DNA from: Cladosporium sp. IMV 00045
Taxonomy: Eukaryota; Ascomycota; Dothideomycetes; Cladosporiales; Cladosporiaceae
Length of the DNA stretch: 64,000 nucleotides
Assembly (NCBI GenBank): GCA_001931905.2
Contig: MSJI02000005.1
Coordinates: forward strand, 195,371-259,370
Direction of reading: 5' to 3'
Each line of letters starts with the position of its first letter. The first letter of the stretch is position 1. The position numbers and the translations under genes are program-made. This document shows, piece by piece, positions 22,128-32,379 of the stretch. The notes under the pieces were generated by a model. It made no database searches. It was not told the DNA's origin and saw only the letters and a program-made list of their open reading frames with translations.

Positions 22128-23009
22128 ATGGCGGAAATGCGCAAGTCAACTCAATCACCCACCACACGCCAGCCGGAGATCGGCCCGGACGAGATCGACA
22201 GGGCGCTCGGCGATCTCAAGCTGGAAAACCGCGACTCAGATGACGACTGGGACATCACCCCGACAAAGAAAAGTCGCAAGACCAAGAACAAGGCCAAAGT
22301 GGCAAAATCGGCCGCCACCACCACCGCCGTCAAGGAGGCAGACTCGGCGCAGCAGCCAGATCAACAACTCTCAATCACTCCTGCTGTGCCTCGCGGTCTT
22401 CTCCCAACTCCCCCATCCACGCCCATGTCGACCGGCCGAGCAATCTCTCTGCTCATCTGCAGCGTCGGCAACCCTGGCGCGCAATACTCCCAAACACTGC
22501 ACAGCGCTGGGCACACAGTGCTGAAAAGCCTCTCCAGCCGCCTGGACTTCTCGCCCTTCCAAAAAAGCCGCGCCCATGGAAATGGCCTCGTCAGCAAACC
22601 CGTCTCGCCCAGCGACAGCGACTGGACTCTCTGGCAGAGCACGTCTCTGATGAACGAGTCCGGCAAGGGCGTCAAAGTGACGCACAAACTCTGGTCCGCA
22701 GACAAACCCGAAGGCGAGAGCAGGCTGGTCGTCGTGCACGACGAGATGGAAAAGCCGCTCGGCGCTGTCAGTCTCAATGTGCGACAGGGCGCGAGCGCGA
22801 AGGGCCACAATGGGCTTAAGAGCATCATGGCTACGATCGGCAATGTGCCTTTCATGCGCATCGGCATCGGCATTGGCAGGCCTGAGAGTCGTGAGAGCAA
22901 AGATGTTGTCAGGCATGTCATGCGCAACATGAGCCCGCAGGAGAGGGAGAAGATCGAGGGCTGTGTTGAGAAGGTTATTGCTAAGTTGAAGGAGCTCGAG
23001 AGTGGATGA
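22128..23009 (+). CDS. Peptidyl-tRNA hydrolase (Pth1-type) with N-terminal extension (copy A)
   Basis: Intronless, 293 residues. The Pth core starts near residue 105: LLICSVGNPGAQYSQTLHSAGH (GNPG at 114-117), VVVHDEMEKPLGAVSLN (the usual VHDDLD appears as HDEME, Asp205) and AKGHNGLKSI (GHNG at 226-229). The bacterial TRHN motif reads TLHSAGH, so the catalytic His is probably His125 or His129; this deviation is worth noting. The first 100 residues are an extra disordered region with a basic TPTKKSRKTKNKAKVAK stretch, resembling a nuclear signal. The enzyme cleaves peptidyl-tRNA released from stalled ribosomes. Whether it acts in mitochondria, cytosol or nucleus is not settled by the sequence. 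Confidence 0.85.
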   Translation: MAEMRKSTQSPTTRQPEIGPDEIDRALGDLKLENRDSDDDWDITPTKKSRKTKNKAKVAKSAATTTAVKEADSAQQPDQQLSITPAVPRGLLPTPPSTPMSTGRAISLLICSVGNPGAQYSQTLHSAGHTVLKSLSSRLDFSPFQKSRAHGNGLVSKPVSPSDSDWTLWQSTSLMNESGKGVKVTHKLWSADKPEGESRLVVVHDEMEKPLGAVSLNVRQGASAKGHNGLKSIMATIGNVPFMRIGIGIGRPESRESKDVVRHVMRNMSPQEREKIEGCVEKVIAKLKELESG

Positions 23010-23851
23010 GATTTTTCCTGGCTTTGATTTACGCTGAAATGCGGTGATGACCTCTGGTCAGCGTTTTGGTTGGCTGGTAAGCAGAATTGCTTGAAGCCAG
23101 CCAATGTGAGGCGAACGTCAAACTCTTACCTCACTTCCAACCACCAACAAACGCCCAGGCCTTCCGTTTGTCATCTGATGATCTGCAATCTACAGCCTGT
23201 CGCCGTCGACGATATTCGCGTCCAAAGGGGGACTTGTTCCATGAGCCTTACGAGCCTCGCTCAAAATCGGCATGCGACGCTTCAAGCAGTCACGGATCCG
23301 GAAAGGAAAGACATGCTCTGTTCGCACAATCAGTGAGACCTCATGTGCGACAAACCATCTAAGGGAGAATGCATACAGCTACCGCGATAGCATGTTCAGA
23401 CTCTCCCACCCGGCCGCAGAGCCAGAGCAGTCATCCGTCCAAGCTCTAAGTAGCTCTGCTTCTGCATATTTTCCATGAATAATTTTTTCTATCCAGTCAG
23501 TATTTCGAACACCTGTCTACTTTGATTGTCCAGATTTAGCCTTGACACACCTTTTGACTTCCCATACCGTCTCACACATGTTTCCTCGCATTGGCTGTTC
23601 TTGCACGCCCCCTCTTCTTCCTATCTCCCTTCTCGCGCTGCCTCCATCTCTTTATGCATATTGATGATTACCAGGAATATCTAGAGCCACGAAAATGGCT
23701 TCTGGCTGCAGCGTACTCAACAGAATGGAGGCCACTGAGGGATTTCGCAGATATTGCATGTACTTAATGCCTTTCCCTTGCGTTTCTCTCTCTCTTCTTG
23801 CTACCCAGCCGACAGACTATACCTACTCATTACGCCAGAACAGCCATCAAG
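23010..23851. promoter_or_regulatory. Upstream region of the PAN/Apple secreted protein gene (block A)
   Basis: 842 bp, CT-rich toward the start codon as in many strongly expressed fungal promoters. Short frames do not persist in block B. Confidence 0.5.
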
Positions 23852-26790
23852 ATGGTTCGCCTGGCTACCACCAGCCTGACGGGCCTTGTGGCCCTGCTGC
23901 AGCTTGCAAATGCAGCTCCTCAGCGCAACATCGGTGCCTCAGACTCTGAGACCTGCATTGCTGGTAGCTACATGTACCGCAGCGGCCGCACTTACAACCA
24001 ATACAACGCAAACTACGTCGTACGTTGCGCCAAGGATAGCGGAGGCGACACCCAGTCCGTCCAGAAGGTCTCCCGCGGCGGCTTTGCTACTTGCTTCGAC
24101 ATCTGCGAGCGCACCAAGGACTGTGCTGGGTTCACTTACTCCGGTGGCAAGGAGGCCGGCAACTGCTACCTGAAGAGCAAGATCGGTAGCTATTCTTCGT
24201 CTTCGGATGATCTTGTCTCTTGCCACAAGGATCCCAAGGGCAAGGGAGAGAAGCCTGAGCCCGTCCCAGGCTCAAGCACCACTTCGCAGCCACCGGCTCC
24301 GACTACCTCGACGTCTACCCAGTCGAAGCCTGCTCCGCCTCCCAGCTCGAGCTCTACTTCGCAGGCACCGGCGCCGACTTCGTCGACTTTCACTAAGCCT
24401 TCCGCCACTTCCACCTCCACTGTCTCTCCGACTCCGAGCGGTATCACTCAGTGCCAGGAGGCCGTCGAAAAGTACGGTGCGGTGTACCGTGGAGGCAGCG
24501 GGTCTGCGTACCAGCTGTCTTGCGGAGTGGACCACTATGGTGGCGATCTCTCCAGTGACGGGTCTGCTTCCTTCCTTGGCTGCGTGGATGTCTGCGACAA
24601 GAACCCCAGCTGCATCGGTTATGCTTACACTCCCGGCACTTGCTATCTCAAGAACTACCTGAAGGATAGCGAAGTCAACCCTAATGTTGACTTTGCTCTT
24701 AACATCGAGAGGGTTGCTAATGTCAAGCCGTCCGTCACTGCCTCGTCCTCGTCGGCACCACCATCTTCAGCATCGTCTAGCGCGGCTCCCACCGGTGCGC
24801 CGGCTGCTCAGCCTGGATCTTGCGCTTACCTGGCTGCCAACGGGACCTCGACTTACTACAACGCCGTCGGCACCAGCTACACGATCGAGTGCGGCATCGA
24901 CCACAACGGCGGTGATCTCATCAATCTGCCCGCCAACACCTTCGCCGACTGCAGCGTCTTCTGCGACAAGACTAACTTGTGCATTGCCTATGCCTGGACG
25001 GGTGGCAACGGTCCCGGGCGCTGCTACCTCAAGAGCCAAATCACCGGCCGCTCGGTTGTTTCGGACGTCGACTATGCCTACAAGGACGCCTCGACTTACT
25101 TCCCCTCGTCGTCTAGCAGTGCTCCTGCGTCTTCTAGCTCTACTAAGTCTGAGCCCGTGAAGACTTCTAGCACCAGCACCAGCACGAGTACCAGCTCTAG
25201 TGCTCCGCCTCCGCCCCCGCCCACCTGGACTTACCGTCCGACCTGGACTGAGTCGAAGACCTCTAGCTCGAGCAGTAGCTATGTGCCACCGCCGCCGCCA
25301 CCCTCTTCGTCCAAGTCTTCGAGCTCGGTCACTCCCACTACTCTCACATTGACGCACACGTACACGCGCCCAACCTACTGGGAGACTACCAAGAGCCACA
25401 AGACCAAGACCAAGAAGACCAAGACCAAGACTCACCACACCAAGTCTAGCAGGGATGCCCCACCCAGCAGCACTTCCACGACTCTGGCCACCACGATAAA
25501 GGCCGACACCTGGACTTACGATCCGTGGCAATCGCGCCTGTCTCAAACCAAGACCCGAACCGTCAACACCTCCAAGACCAAGAAGACCAAGAAGAAGAAG
25601 ACCAAGACCAAGGAGCCTAAGGAGACCATGGACACGAAGCTTTACCCGGTCTCGTACTCGTTCCCGGCGACGACGAGCTCATCGGCTTCTGTTTCGCACG
25701 AAACGTATACGTATACGCCTACGACTTCGTCTAAGACGTATACGCCCGTAACGACTTCTTCTTCTTCTTCGTCTTCTGTGGCTCCTGTCACTACTAGCAA
25801 GCCGCATACTCAAACGTACTGGGTCTCCACTACTTGGACTGCCAGCACCACGAGCACTTCTAGCGCCTGGAAGGATGAAAAGCCGCCTCACGGCCCTAAG
25901 GACGATAAGGAATGGCACGATAGACATGACGAGCACGACAGGCACGACGACCACGACAGACATCATAGGGATGACAAGCACGATCGCCACGACAAGGACG
26001 ACAAGCACGACAGACACCACAAGGACGACAAGGACCGCAAAGACCGCAAAAATCACAAGGACCACAATGACCGCAAAGATCGCGACGACCACAAGCCAGC
26101 CAAGCGCGACAACATCTTCAAGCACTTGTCCAAATCCCACAAACCCGCACCGACCAAGACGCGCCAAAACCCCGTGCGCACGACCAAGATCCCCTTCGGC
26201 GAGCAAAAGTTCATCGACACGTACGAATTCTGCGACAACATCCGCGGCTCCAAGCCCAAGTACTTGCAAGCGAAGGTCATTGAAGGCAACCCGAAATTCG
26301 ACGGCTTCTGGCTTGAGGATCCATATGGTAAGTGATCTTCCTCACCCGAGCGCGCAAGAACCCAGATATCACTAACAATTCACTCCCAGCCTACAACGGC
26401 TGGAAAGCCCAACTCTGCGGCCCCAAAGAGCGCGCCGCCCCCATCGCCTTCAACAGCGCCAACGAAGCCAGAGTCATCACCACCTGGCGCGACCGCCCGG
26501 GCTGCGGCTTCATCGGTTTCCGCATGTACCACGGCGACATGACGGAAATGAAGACGGACACCTGGCTGGGCCAGGCGTCGTTCAGCAACGGGACGGATCT
26601 GACCGCCACGGGCCACATGAAAATTGACGACAAGAGTGGCGAGTTCACTTGGGACCATGAGTTTTTCGACCATTGGTTGGTGTGCGATCATTGGGAGGGC
26701 GTGCCGGTGTTGAAGTATAAGGATAATTATCATGAGTGGGATTATGATATGAGGGTTTGTAGTCGGGTGAAGATGTTTTGGGTTGAGTGA
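23852..26790 (+). CDS. Large secreted protein with three PAN/Apple-like repeats and His/Asp/Lys repeat (copy A)
   Basis: Two exons, 23852..26327 and 26390..26790, giving 958 residues. The start is the ATG before a signal peptide (MVRLATTSLTGLVALLQLANA). Three Apple/PAN-like units lie at about residues 35-110, 201-270 and 324-397, each with a Y-x-[VLI]-x-C start, a D-x-x-GGD motif (first unit KDSGGD), three central Cys and an ending CYLK. Ser/Thr/Pro linkers, likely O-glycosylated, separate them. A Lys/Thr-rich region (TKTKKTKTKTHHTK) and a charged HDRHDxHDRHxxDDKHDRH array (about residues 688-750) follow. After a dibasic KR that could be a Kex2 site comes a cysteine-bearing C-terminal globular domain of about 200 residues that I do not recognise. 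PAN modules bind protein or carbohydrate; a wall or surface adhesion role is inference. Confidence 0.85.
25915..26100 (+). repeat. In-frame His/Asp/Lys-coding tandem repeat (block A)
   Basis: Imperfect units encoding HDRHDDHDRHHRDDK-like peptides, one unit shorter than in block B (54292-54522). Confidence 0.8.
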
Positions 26791-28149
26791 GGGGGTGGTG
26801 AGTTTGAGGAGTTGAGGAGTTGAGGAGTTCTGGGTTTTGATTTCTTTCTTTGCTTGTGAGGAAGGGTGAGAGCCAGAGAGGAGTAGTGGAGGCTGCGGTG
26901 AGAGATGTTGGTATTTCGTCGAATTCAGTAAAGAGAGCTGATGATCTCGATCTGTACCCAATATCAGGGCTCTTCTCGGCGAAGCACGCAAGCAGGAAAG
27001 AGACAGATATCAGAGAACAGAGACTCTCCTTTGACTCGGATCATGTTATCGTCTACCAAAAGATCCCGTGAAAATAGCATCGAACAATCCGATTACAAGC
27101 AAGCAAGCCCATTGAAAGCAAGCTCCACCATGACTAGGCCACGAGTCTTGTGTATGAAGGTAGGTAGTTAATGTTACCCTTAATTGCTCCACGCATGTCA
27201 AGGCAGCTCAAAAACCGCGTCGTGTGACAATCATACCACGCCCACGAGCACACACATGAAGTGATACCAGTGACCGTGCGCTGCTGCAGATATTCGTTGT
27301 TATTAGTCACTGCGGTGCCAGGCCAGCCTGTCCTGCATAATCATAAATCATGCCGTCGATCACCACAAGCATTATCATTGCTTGCAAGTTGGAGACTGGC
27401 CCCCGCCCTGAGTGCCGCCTTGCCGCTTTGCTTCCTGGTTGATGATCTATGGATCCTTTTCGTGCTTGATATTGGCGCTACTGCGGCTTTTGGCAACACT
27501 CGGCAGGATTGGATCGGTGCTAGGGAGTGGGACTTCGTGGGAATTGGTGCTCGTGTGATTTGTTGCGTGTTTGTGCGATGCTGCTGGAGGTATACTGTAC
27601 TGGGGTATCTGAGTAATGGCTGCTAGGCAGTCGCTGACAGCTCCTGTAAATTACAAGGGGTACTTTGGAGGAGGAAAAACAAGTGATATATAGATCAATA
27701 ATATAACAATATCAAAGCCATCGCCAAGCGATCTGCTCTTGTTGATCTACCTCACCTTACCCTGGTCCGTGTTGCGCATGTCTCCACGCAAGCCGACGGG
27801 AGGATCACAGGACGATGATGCTTGGTGATGATGATGATGCCTGGCCGGTGCGGGTTTGCAGTGCCTTAACAAGGCAACCGCCCATGTTGTACGGCAGGGC
27901 AGGACAGATCAGACACACATGGCCCCAGTCAAGTGCTACCCGGGTCAGGTAGAGCTAACCACAACCAAGTCTTATTACACCCACGCTACTACGACCCACG
28001 CACGACCCATATATGCCGCCTCTGTCCTTCGACTTGACTTGACTTGAATACCGAATCAGTCTACACCCTTCTACATCCTCCCCCTCTCACCAACTGCTCG
28101 CTCCTCTTGCCCCGGCACGCACCCATGCACTTCCCGCCGCGCAAGCACC
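26791..28149. promoter_or_regulatory. Intergenic region upstream of the 483-residue membrane protein (block A)
   Basis: 1.36 kb. Bases 26791-27700 have diverged strongly from block B, but 27765-28149 is nearly identical there, ending in the start codon. It includes a GATGATGATGATGATG tract and a CATATATGCCGCC motif. This contrast marks the likely promoter and 5' UTR. Confidence 0.55.
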
Positions 28150-29601
28150 ATGGCCGAGGCTAGATCCGATGTCCCTCCTGCGTCGCGTCCTCCGCCGACG
28201 GCAATACCACCACAAACATCAACCACCACCACCGGCAACTCCTACAATGGAACATCCTCTTCCGGTGCCGTGAGACAGCGACTCCCTCATCGCCAGTCGA
28301 GCAACGGAAGCCTTCGTTCTCCCCCGCCAGAGCTACCGCGCCGCCGCTCCTCCATTCTCTCCTTCTCCAGCCTTGAAGATGCGACAAACTCCTTCACGGA
28401 CGACCTGTTAAACCCTTCATCAACCAAAAGGCTGAAGAAGCAACAACGGGAAGAGGATAGCAACTGGCACTCGACACCCCTGGCGTTCGCCATCTTGCCC
28501 GCGCTCGCCGGCCTGTTCTTCAACAATGGCTCCGCCTTCGTCACCGACGCGCTGCTGCTGGGATTCGCGGCCATGTTCATGAACTGGTCAATCCGCATCC
28601 CGAGAGATTGGTACTACGCCGCACAGGCCACATTGAAAGAGGTCGAGCCTAGGATGCCCACCTTCGCCGACGACCTGGAAGGTGAAGACTCGCTGAACGA
28701 CTCTTTCGACGAGTCGCACAGGGAGAAAGAAGAGGAAGACACACCCGAGGGATCTACACAGCACGCTGCGGCTCGCGAACATGCGTCGATCGAGCTCCGC
28801 AACCAAGAGCTCTTCGCTCTGTTCGCGACTTTCACTTTCCCCGCCGTCGCGGCTTACTTGCTGCACGTCATTCGTGCCCAGCTCTCACGCCCTTCCACGG
28901 GTCTCATCTCAGACTACAACCTGTGCATCTTCCTCCTGGCAGCCGAGTTCTGGCCCTGCAGACAGGTTGCCCGCTTGATATCCGCGCGGACAATGCATCT
29001 TCAAAGGACAGTAGCGGAGCTGGACGATCTGGAAGAAGCACCAGTGAACAAAGAATCCGTCTCCTCACTCACAGTGCGCATTGCGGAGCTGGAAGCCAAG
29101 ATCGCAGATCAGAGCATGTTCACACCGAAACTACCCATAGCACAGAAGGCCGACGTGACCGACCTAGCAGCCGAGATCCGGAAACGCTACGAGCCCCGTC
29201 TGGAAGGTCTCGAACGGGCAGTACGGCGGTACGAGAAGCGCTCCGCCACACTCGCAATGGTGACAGAGCAGCGGCTCCAAAACCTCGAGATCCGCATGCA
29301 GGACGCCCTAAGCCTGGCCGCAGCTGCCGCCCAACGCTCGAACGAACGCAACGCGCCCTCCAAGACTCTGGCGTTCTTGACAAGCTTGATCGCCGTTCCG
29401 CTCAGGTTGGTTGTGAACGCTTGCCTTTGGCCTGTGCACGTCGTGGGAGATCTTTACGCTAAGCTGGGGAGTTTGCTCTTCGGCTCGAAACCGCGTCGTT
29501 CGGGTTCTAAACGCGGCGCTTCGAAACGCTCCTCTTCGACGAAAGGTGGTGTGGACGATCGGAATAAGGAAAAGGCGGGGCAGAAAAAGGCCGTGAGATG
29601 A
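28150..29601 (+). CDS. Conserved fungal membrane protein with coiled coil, function unknown (copy A)
   Basis: Intronless, 483 residues. The N-terminal 110 residues are Ser/Pro/Arg-rich and disordered. Hydrophobic segments follow: LAFAILPALAGLFFNNGSAF with LLLGFAAMFMNW, then LFALFATFTFPAVAAYLLHV and NLCIFLLAAEFW. A long charged coiled coil comes next (TVAELDDLEEAPVNKE to RLQNLEIRMQDALSLAAAAA), then an amphipathic or membrane segment (LAFLTSLIAVPLRLVVNACL) and a Lys/Arg/Ser tail (RRSGSKRGASKRSS). I do not recognise a named family. The layout suggests an organelle or ER membrane protein with a cytosolic coiled coil. Near-complete conservation of the membrane and coiled-coil parts between the two blocks supports it as a real gene. 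Confidence 0.75.
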   Translation: MAEARSDVPPASRPPPTAIPPQTSTTTTGNSYNGTSSSGAVRQRLPHRQSSNGSLRSPPPELPRRRSSILSFSSLEDATNSFTDDLLNPSSTKRLKKQQREEDSNWHSTPLAFAILPALAGLFFNNGSAFVTDALLLGFAAMFMNWSIRIPRDWYYAAQATLKEVEPRMPTFADDLEGEDSLNDSFDESHREKEEEDTPEGSTQHAAAREHASIELRNQELFALFATFTFPAVAAYLLHVIRAQLSRPSTGLISDYNLCIFLLAAEFWPCRQVARLISARTMHLQRTVAELDDLEEAPVNKESVSSLTVRIAELEAKIADQSMFTPKLPIAQKADVTDLAAEIRKRYEPRLEGLERAVRRYEKRSATLAMVTEQRLQNLEIRMQDALSLAAAAAQRSNERNAPSKTLAFLTSLIAVPLRLVVNACLWPVHVVGDLYAKLGSLLFGSKPRRSGSKRGASKRSSSTKGGVDDRNKEKAGQKKAVR

Positions 29602-30491
29602 TGGAAATGTTCTTGTTCCCTTTTTTTTGATTCGCGATCGGGCGAGGGCGAGGCGTTGGGTTTTGGTTCCAAATGTGATGTGATGTGTTTTTCCGCAGAG
29701 ATACCCAGAAATTTCTTGCGGATAATGGATGGGAGGATCAGGGCAGGCATGGAAAGGGAAAGGGAAAGGGAAAGTTGGTTGATGGAATGTACTGTGTGGA
29801 AATGTAAGGTACATTCCAGCCACGAGGCTCATCCTACTATGAGGAATCTCCATCCACACAAGAGGGCTCGTCGATCTAGTGCGGGCTTTGGTCTTGAGAG
29901 ATGGTAATGGCGTCGTCTAGTAGCTCAACGTGATTGCCCTCATAGAACCAATATCAGGCTATATAGCAACATATCGATCACACTCGCGAGAGTCATCGAG
30001 ATCCTTTCCTAAGATTCTTTGAGACCTGAACACATGTTGTCATCGAAATGAACACAGGACCGTCAACCCAAGTCATCGAAGAGGAGTCCGACCTCGAAGC
30101 GCGTTGTCGAAGATGCCATCGGTATTTACACACCTCCACGGAAACCTTATCGTCGTCACCAATCCTCTCCACTCCATCAATACGAAACAGCAGAATGAAG
30201 TCTGCAAGATGTGTGACGACAAAGACGAGAAGGACATGCAGTCGACTTTCTGCCGAGAGGGACAGCCGAAAGGTGGAGAACCGCACCACCTCACAGGTCA
30301 ACCGAACGAGTGGGCAGTGGGAGTGGTTGGACGACATGTAGAGCACATTAATTGTCAATCCTCGTAGTTCGACAAAATCGTCTCGCCGACTGAAGATAGA
30401 AAAGCACACCTCCTCTCCGTCGTCGCCTCACCAGAAGCTGTACCGTACTCTTTCCTCATCCACCAAGTCGTCCAGAGATATCAGAGAAAAC
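29602..30491. other. Intergenic region (block A), shorter than its block B partner
   Basis: 890 bp against 1166 bp in block B. A GGGAAA repeat lies at 29752-29773. The part 29930-30055 has no clear match in block B, where a different sequence stands (58350-58740). Upstream of the flavin-reductase-like gene the two blocks agree again from about 30,440. Confidence 0.5.
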
Positions 30492-31478
30492 ATGGTCTTC
30501 TACGAACCAGGCAAGACCGATCATGGTCTCCCTCGTGATCCTTTCAAGGTGCGTGTCGTCCTCTTTTCCCACTTTAAACAACAACAGATTAGATCCACTG
30601 ACAAACATGGCAAAGGCATGTGTAGTCCCTCGTCCTATCGGCTGGATCAGCACGCGTAACAAAGAGACTGGCATTGATAATTTGGCACCGTACGTGAAAC
30701 ACCCCCCAAGAATGCTTCTAGAGCAGCACAACTCATCAAAAATAAAAATAAAAATAAAAATAAAAATAAAAATAAAAATAAAATAAAATGATAGAATGAA
30801 AGATGAACAAAGACCTCCCGGAGAAAGAATTCACGCAAAGCAACCATCCCTATCAACCCCCTAACCTCCCCTCCCAGCTACTCCCAATTCACCAATCTCA
30901 CCTTCAGCCCCCCCTACGTCCTCTTCTCCGCCAACCAAGACGCTCAGGGCCAACGAAAAAACACCGTAACCAACGCCGAGCTCTCCGGCGAGTTCTGCTG
31001 GAACATCGCGACGTACGCCCTTCGACATGCCGTGAACGCCACAGCGCAACAGCTGCCTTCCTCCGTCGACGAATTCACCCACTGCTCCATCGCCAAAATC
31101 CCCCGCGGAAACATTGTAGACTGCCCCATGGTGCGCGACAGCCCCGTGCGCTTCGAGTGCATATACCACACGACGCTGCGCCTGCCGGGCGAAGGGCCGA
31201 TGGGCACGGCGGATTTGGTGGTCGGCAGGGTCGTGGGCGTGCATATTGACGAAGGGGTTTTGACGGATGGGAAGGTGGATATTGCGAAGGTGCAGCCGAT
31301 CGCGAGGGCGGGCTATTTTGAGTATGTGGTGCTTAGGGGCGAGAGTGTGTTTGAGATGGTCGTGCCGGGTGGGGATGGGGCGTTGTTGAAAGGGTTGGAG
31401 GGGGATATGAAGGGGGTGAGGAAGGGTGAGGGCGATGATGTTGGTGGGAGGGAGAGGGAGGGGGAGGGGTTGGCTTGA
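30492..31478 (+). CDS. Flavin-reductase-like FMN-binding split-barrel protein (copy A)
   Basis: Three exons: 30492..30548, 30616..30689 and 30878..31478, giving 243 residues. The split-barrel signature spans exons 2-3: ACVVPRPIGWISTRNKETGI, DNLAPYSQFTNLTFSPPYVL and FSANQDAQGQRKNTV, then ELSGEFCWNIATYALRHAVN. It fits the DIM6/NTAB group, which binds FMN and reduces flavins or small substrates with NAD(P)H. The C terminus is a Gly/Glu/Arg-rich low-complexity tail. The gene is convergent with the SDR gene, stop codons being 84 bp apart. The second intron is 188 bp because it holds a simple repeat absent from copy B. The substrate is unknown. Confidence 0.82.
30737..30788 (+). repeat. (AAAATA)n microsatellite in intron
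   Basis: About eight tandem AAAATA units inside intron 2 of the flavin-reductase-like gene. At the same place block B has only a degenerate A-rich sequence, so the tract expanded in block A after the copies separated. Confidence 0.9.
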
Positions 31479-31562
31479 TGAATCGAACTGACATGACCTT
31501 GTAAGTCTTGATGGAATGGTTATCGACTTTACTATCGGCTAGGCAGGCGATAAAGCAGCACG

Positions 31563-32379
31563 TCAAGCAGACACATCGTCATTGAACTTCACGTAGCCTT
31601 TTCCTTTCACAAACGTCGCTTTCCATGGCACGTGCTCCTGAGCCTCCCCTTTGACCAAGCTCCCAATGAAATCAGCATGAGCATCGGCGTTAACGCCATT
31701 CCACATAGCACCGCCGTCTTCTTGTCTCTCATCAACGAAATAGAAGCTGCGATAGAAAGTTAGCAGGTGTTCAGATCGTGGCAAGATAGCAAGGAAATCT
31801 AACCGCATATTCTCCCCCTTCCCAACCGAATCCGCAACCTCCACAAGATGCGCGCTCGCGGTCTTCCCCAGCCCAAGCGTCAACAGCTTAGGAGCGGGGT
31901 GCCAAACGAGATAATTGCCAGTGTAGAACAAGTTCCCTTGACCCAGTCTCCTGAAGCCGTTTCGAGCTTCACGCGCCGCGACGAAAGCTGAGGTGGTGTT
32001 GACTGCTAGATGTTGCTGGAATACTTCGGTGGGAATGTCCAGGGCTGTTTCTAACGTTAGAGGTTTGTGAGCGTAAGCTGTTCATATGTTAGATGGTCTA
32101 GCAATCGATAGCGTGGGATGTCGACAAGGTAGTACCGTTATAGAGGACGACACTTGGATCACCCCATGTCTGCCGCAGGGTGCTGAATACGGCTTCCACG
32201 CCCTTGGGGTCTGCCATGTCGCTGTTGATGGATAGGAAATTTGCGTCGCTGGGTCTTTCTGTGCTTTTCACTGATCGGGACGATATTGCAACCCGGTATC
32301 CTTCGTTGAGGAAGTGTTGTGCTACGTGGCTGCCGACGCCTTTGCCTGAGCCTAGAACAAGAGCGATTGGAGTGACCAT
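31563..32379 (-). CDS. Atypical short-chain dehydrogenase/reductase (copy A)
   Basis: Three exons on the minus strand: 32379..32136, 32077..31804 and 31746..31563, giving 233 residues. The Rossmann nucleotide motif is at the N terminus (PIALVLGSGKGVGSHVAQHF), with VAISSRSVKST as the second strand and region FLSINSDMADPKGVEAVFST. After splicing, VVLYNAYAHKPLTLETALD runs into LAVNTTSAFVAAREARNGF. The usual YxxxK catalytic pair is not seen: the position reads LTLGLGKTASAHLVE, with Leu in place of Tyr. It may therefore be a non-classical or regulatory SDR. Family and fold are clear; reaction and substrate are not. Convergent with the flavin-reductase-like gene. Confidence 0.82.

Noticed and set aside
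25915..26100. Regular short repeats that might suggest a CRISPR-like array
   Set aside because: They are in-frame protein-coding repeats inside a fungal gene, with no unique spacers.
30048..30341. 97-codon Arg/Ser-rich open frame
   Set aside because: Not preserved at the corresponding block B site and lacks protein-like features.
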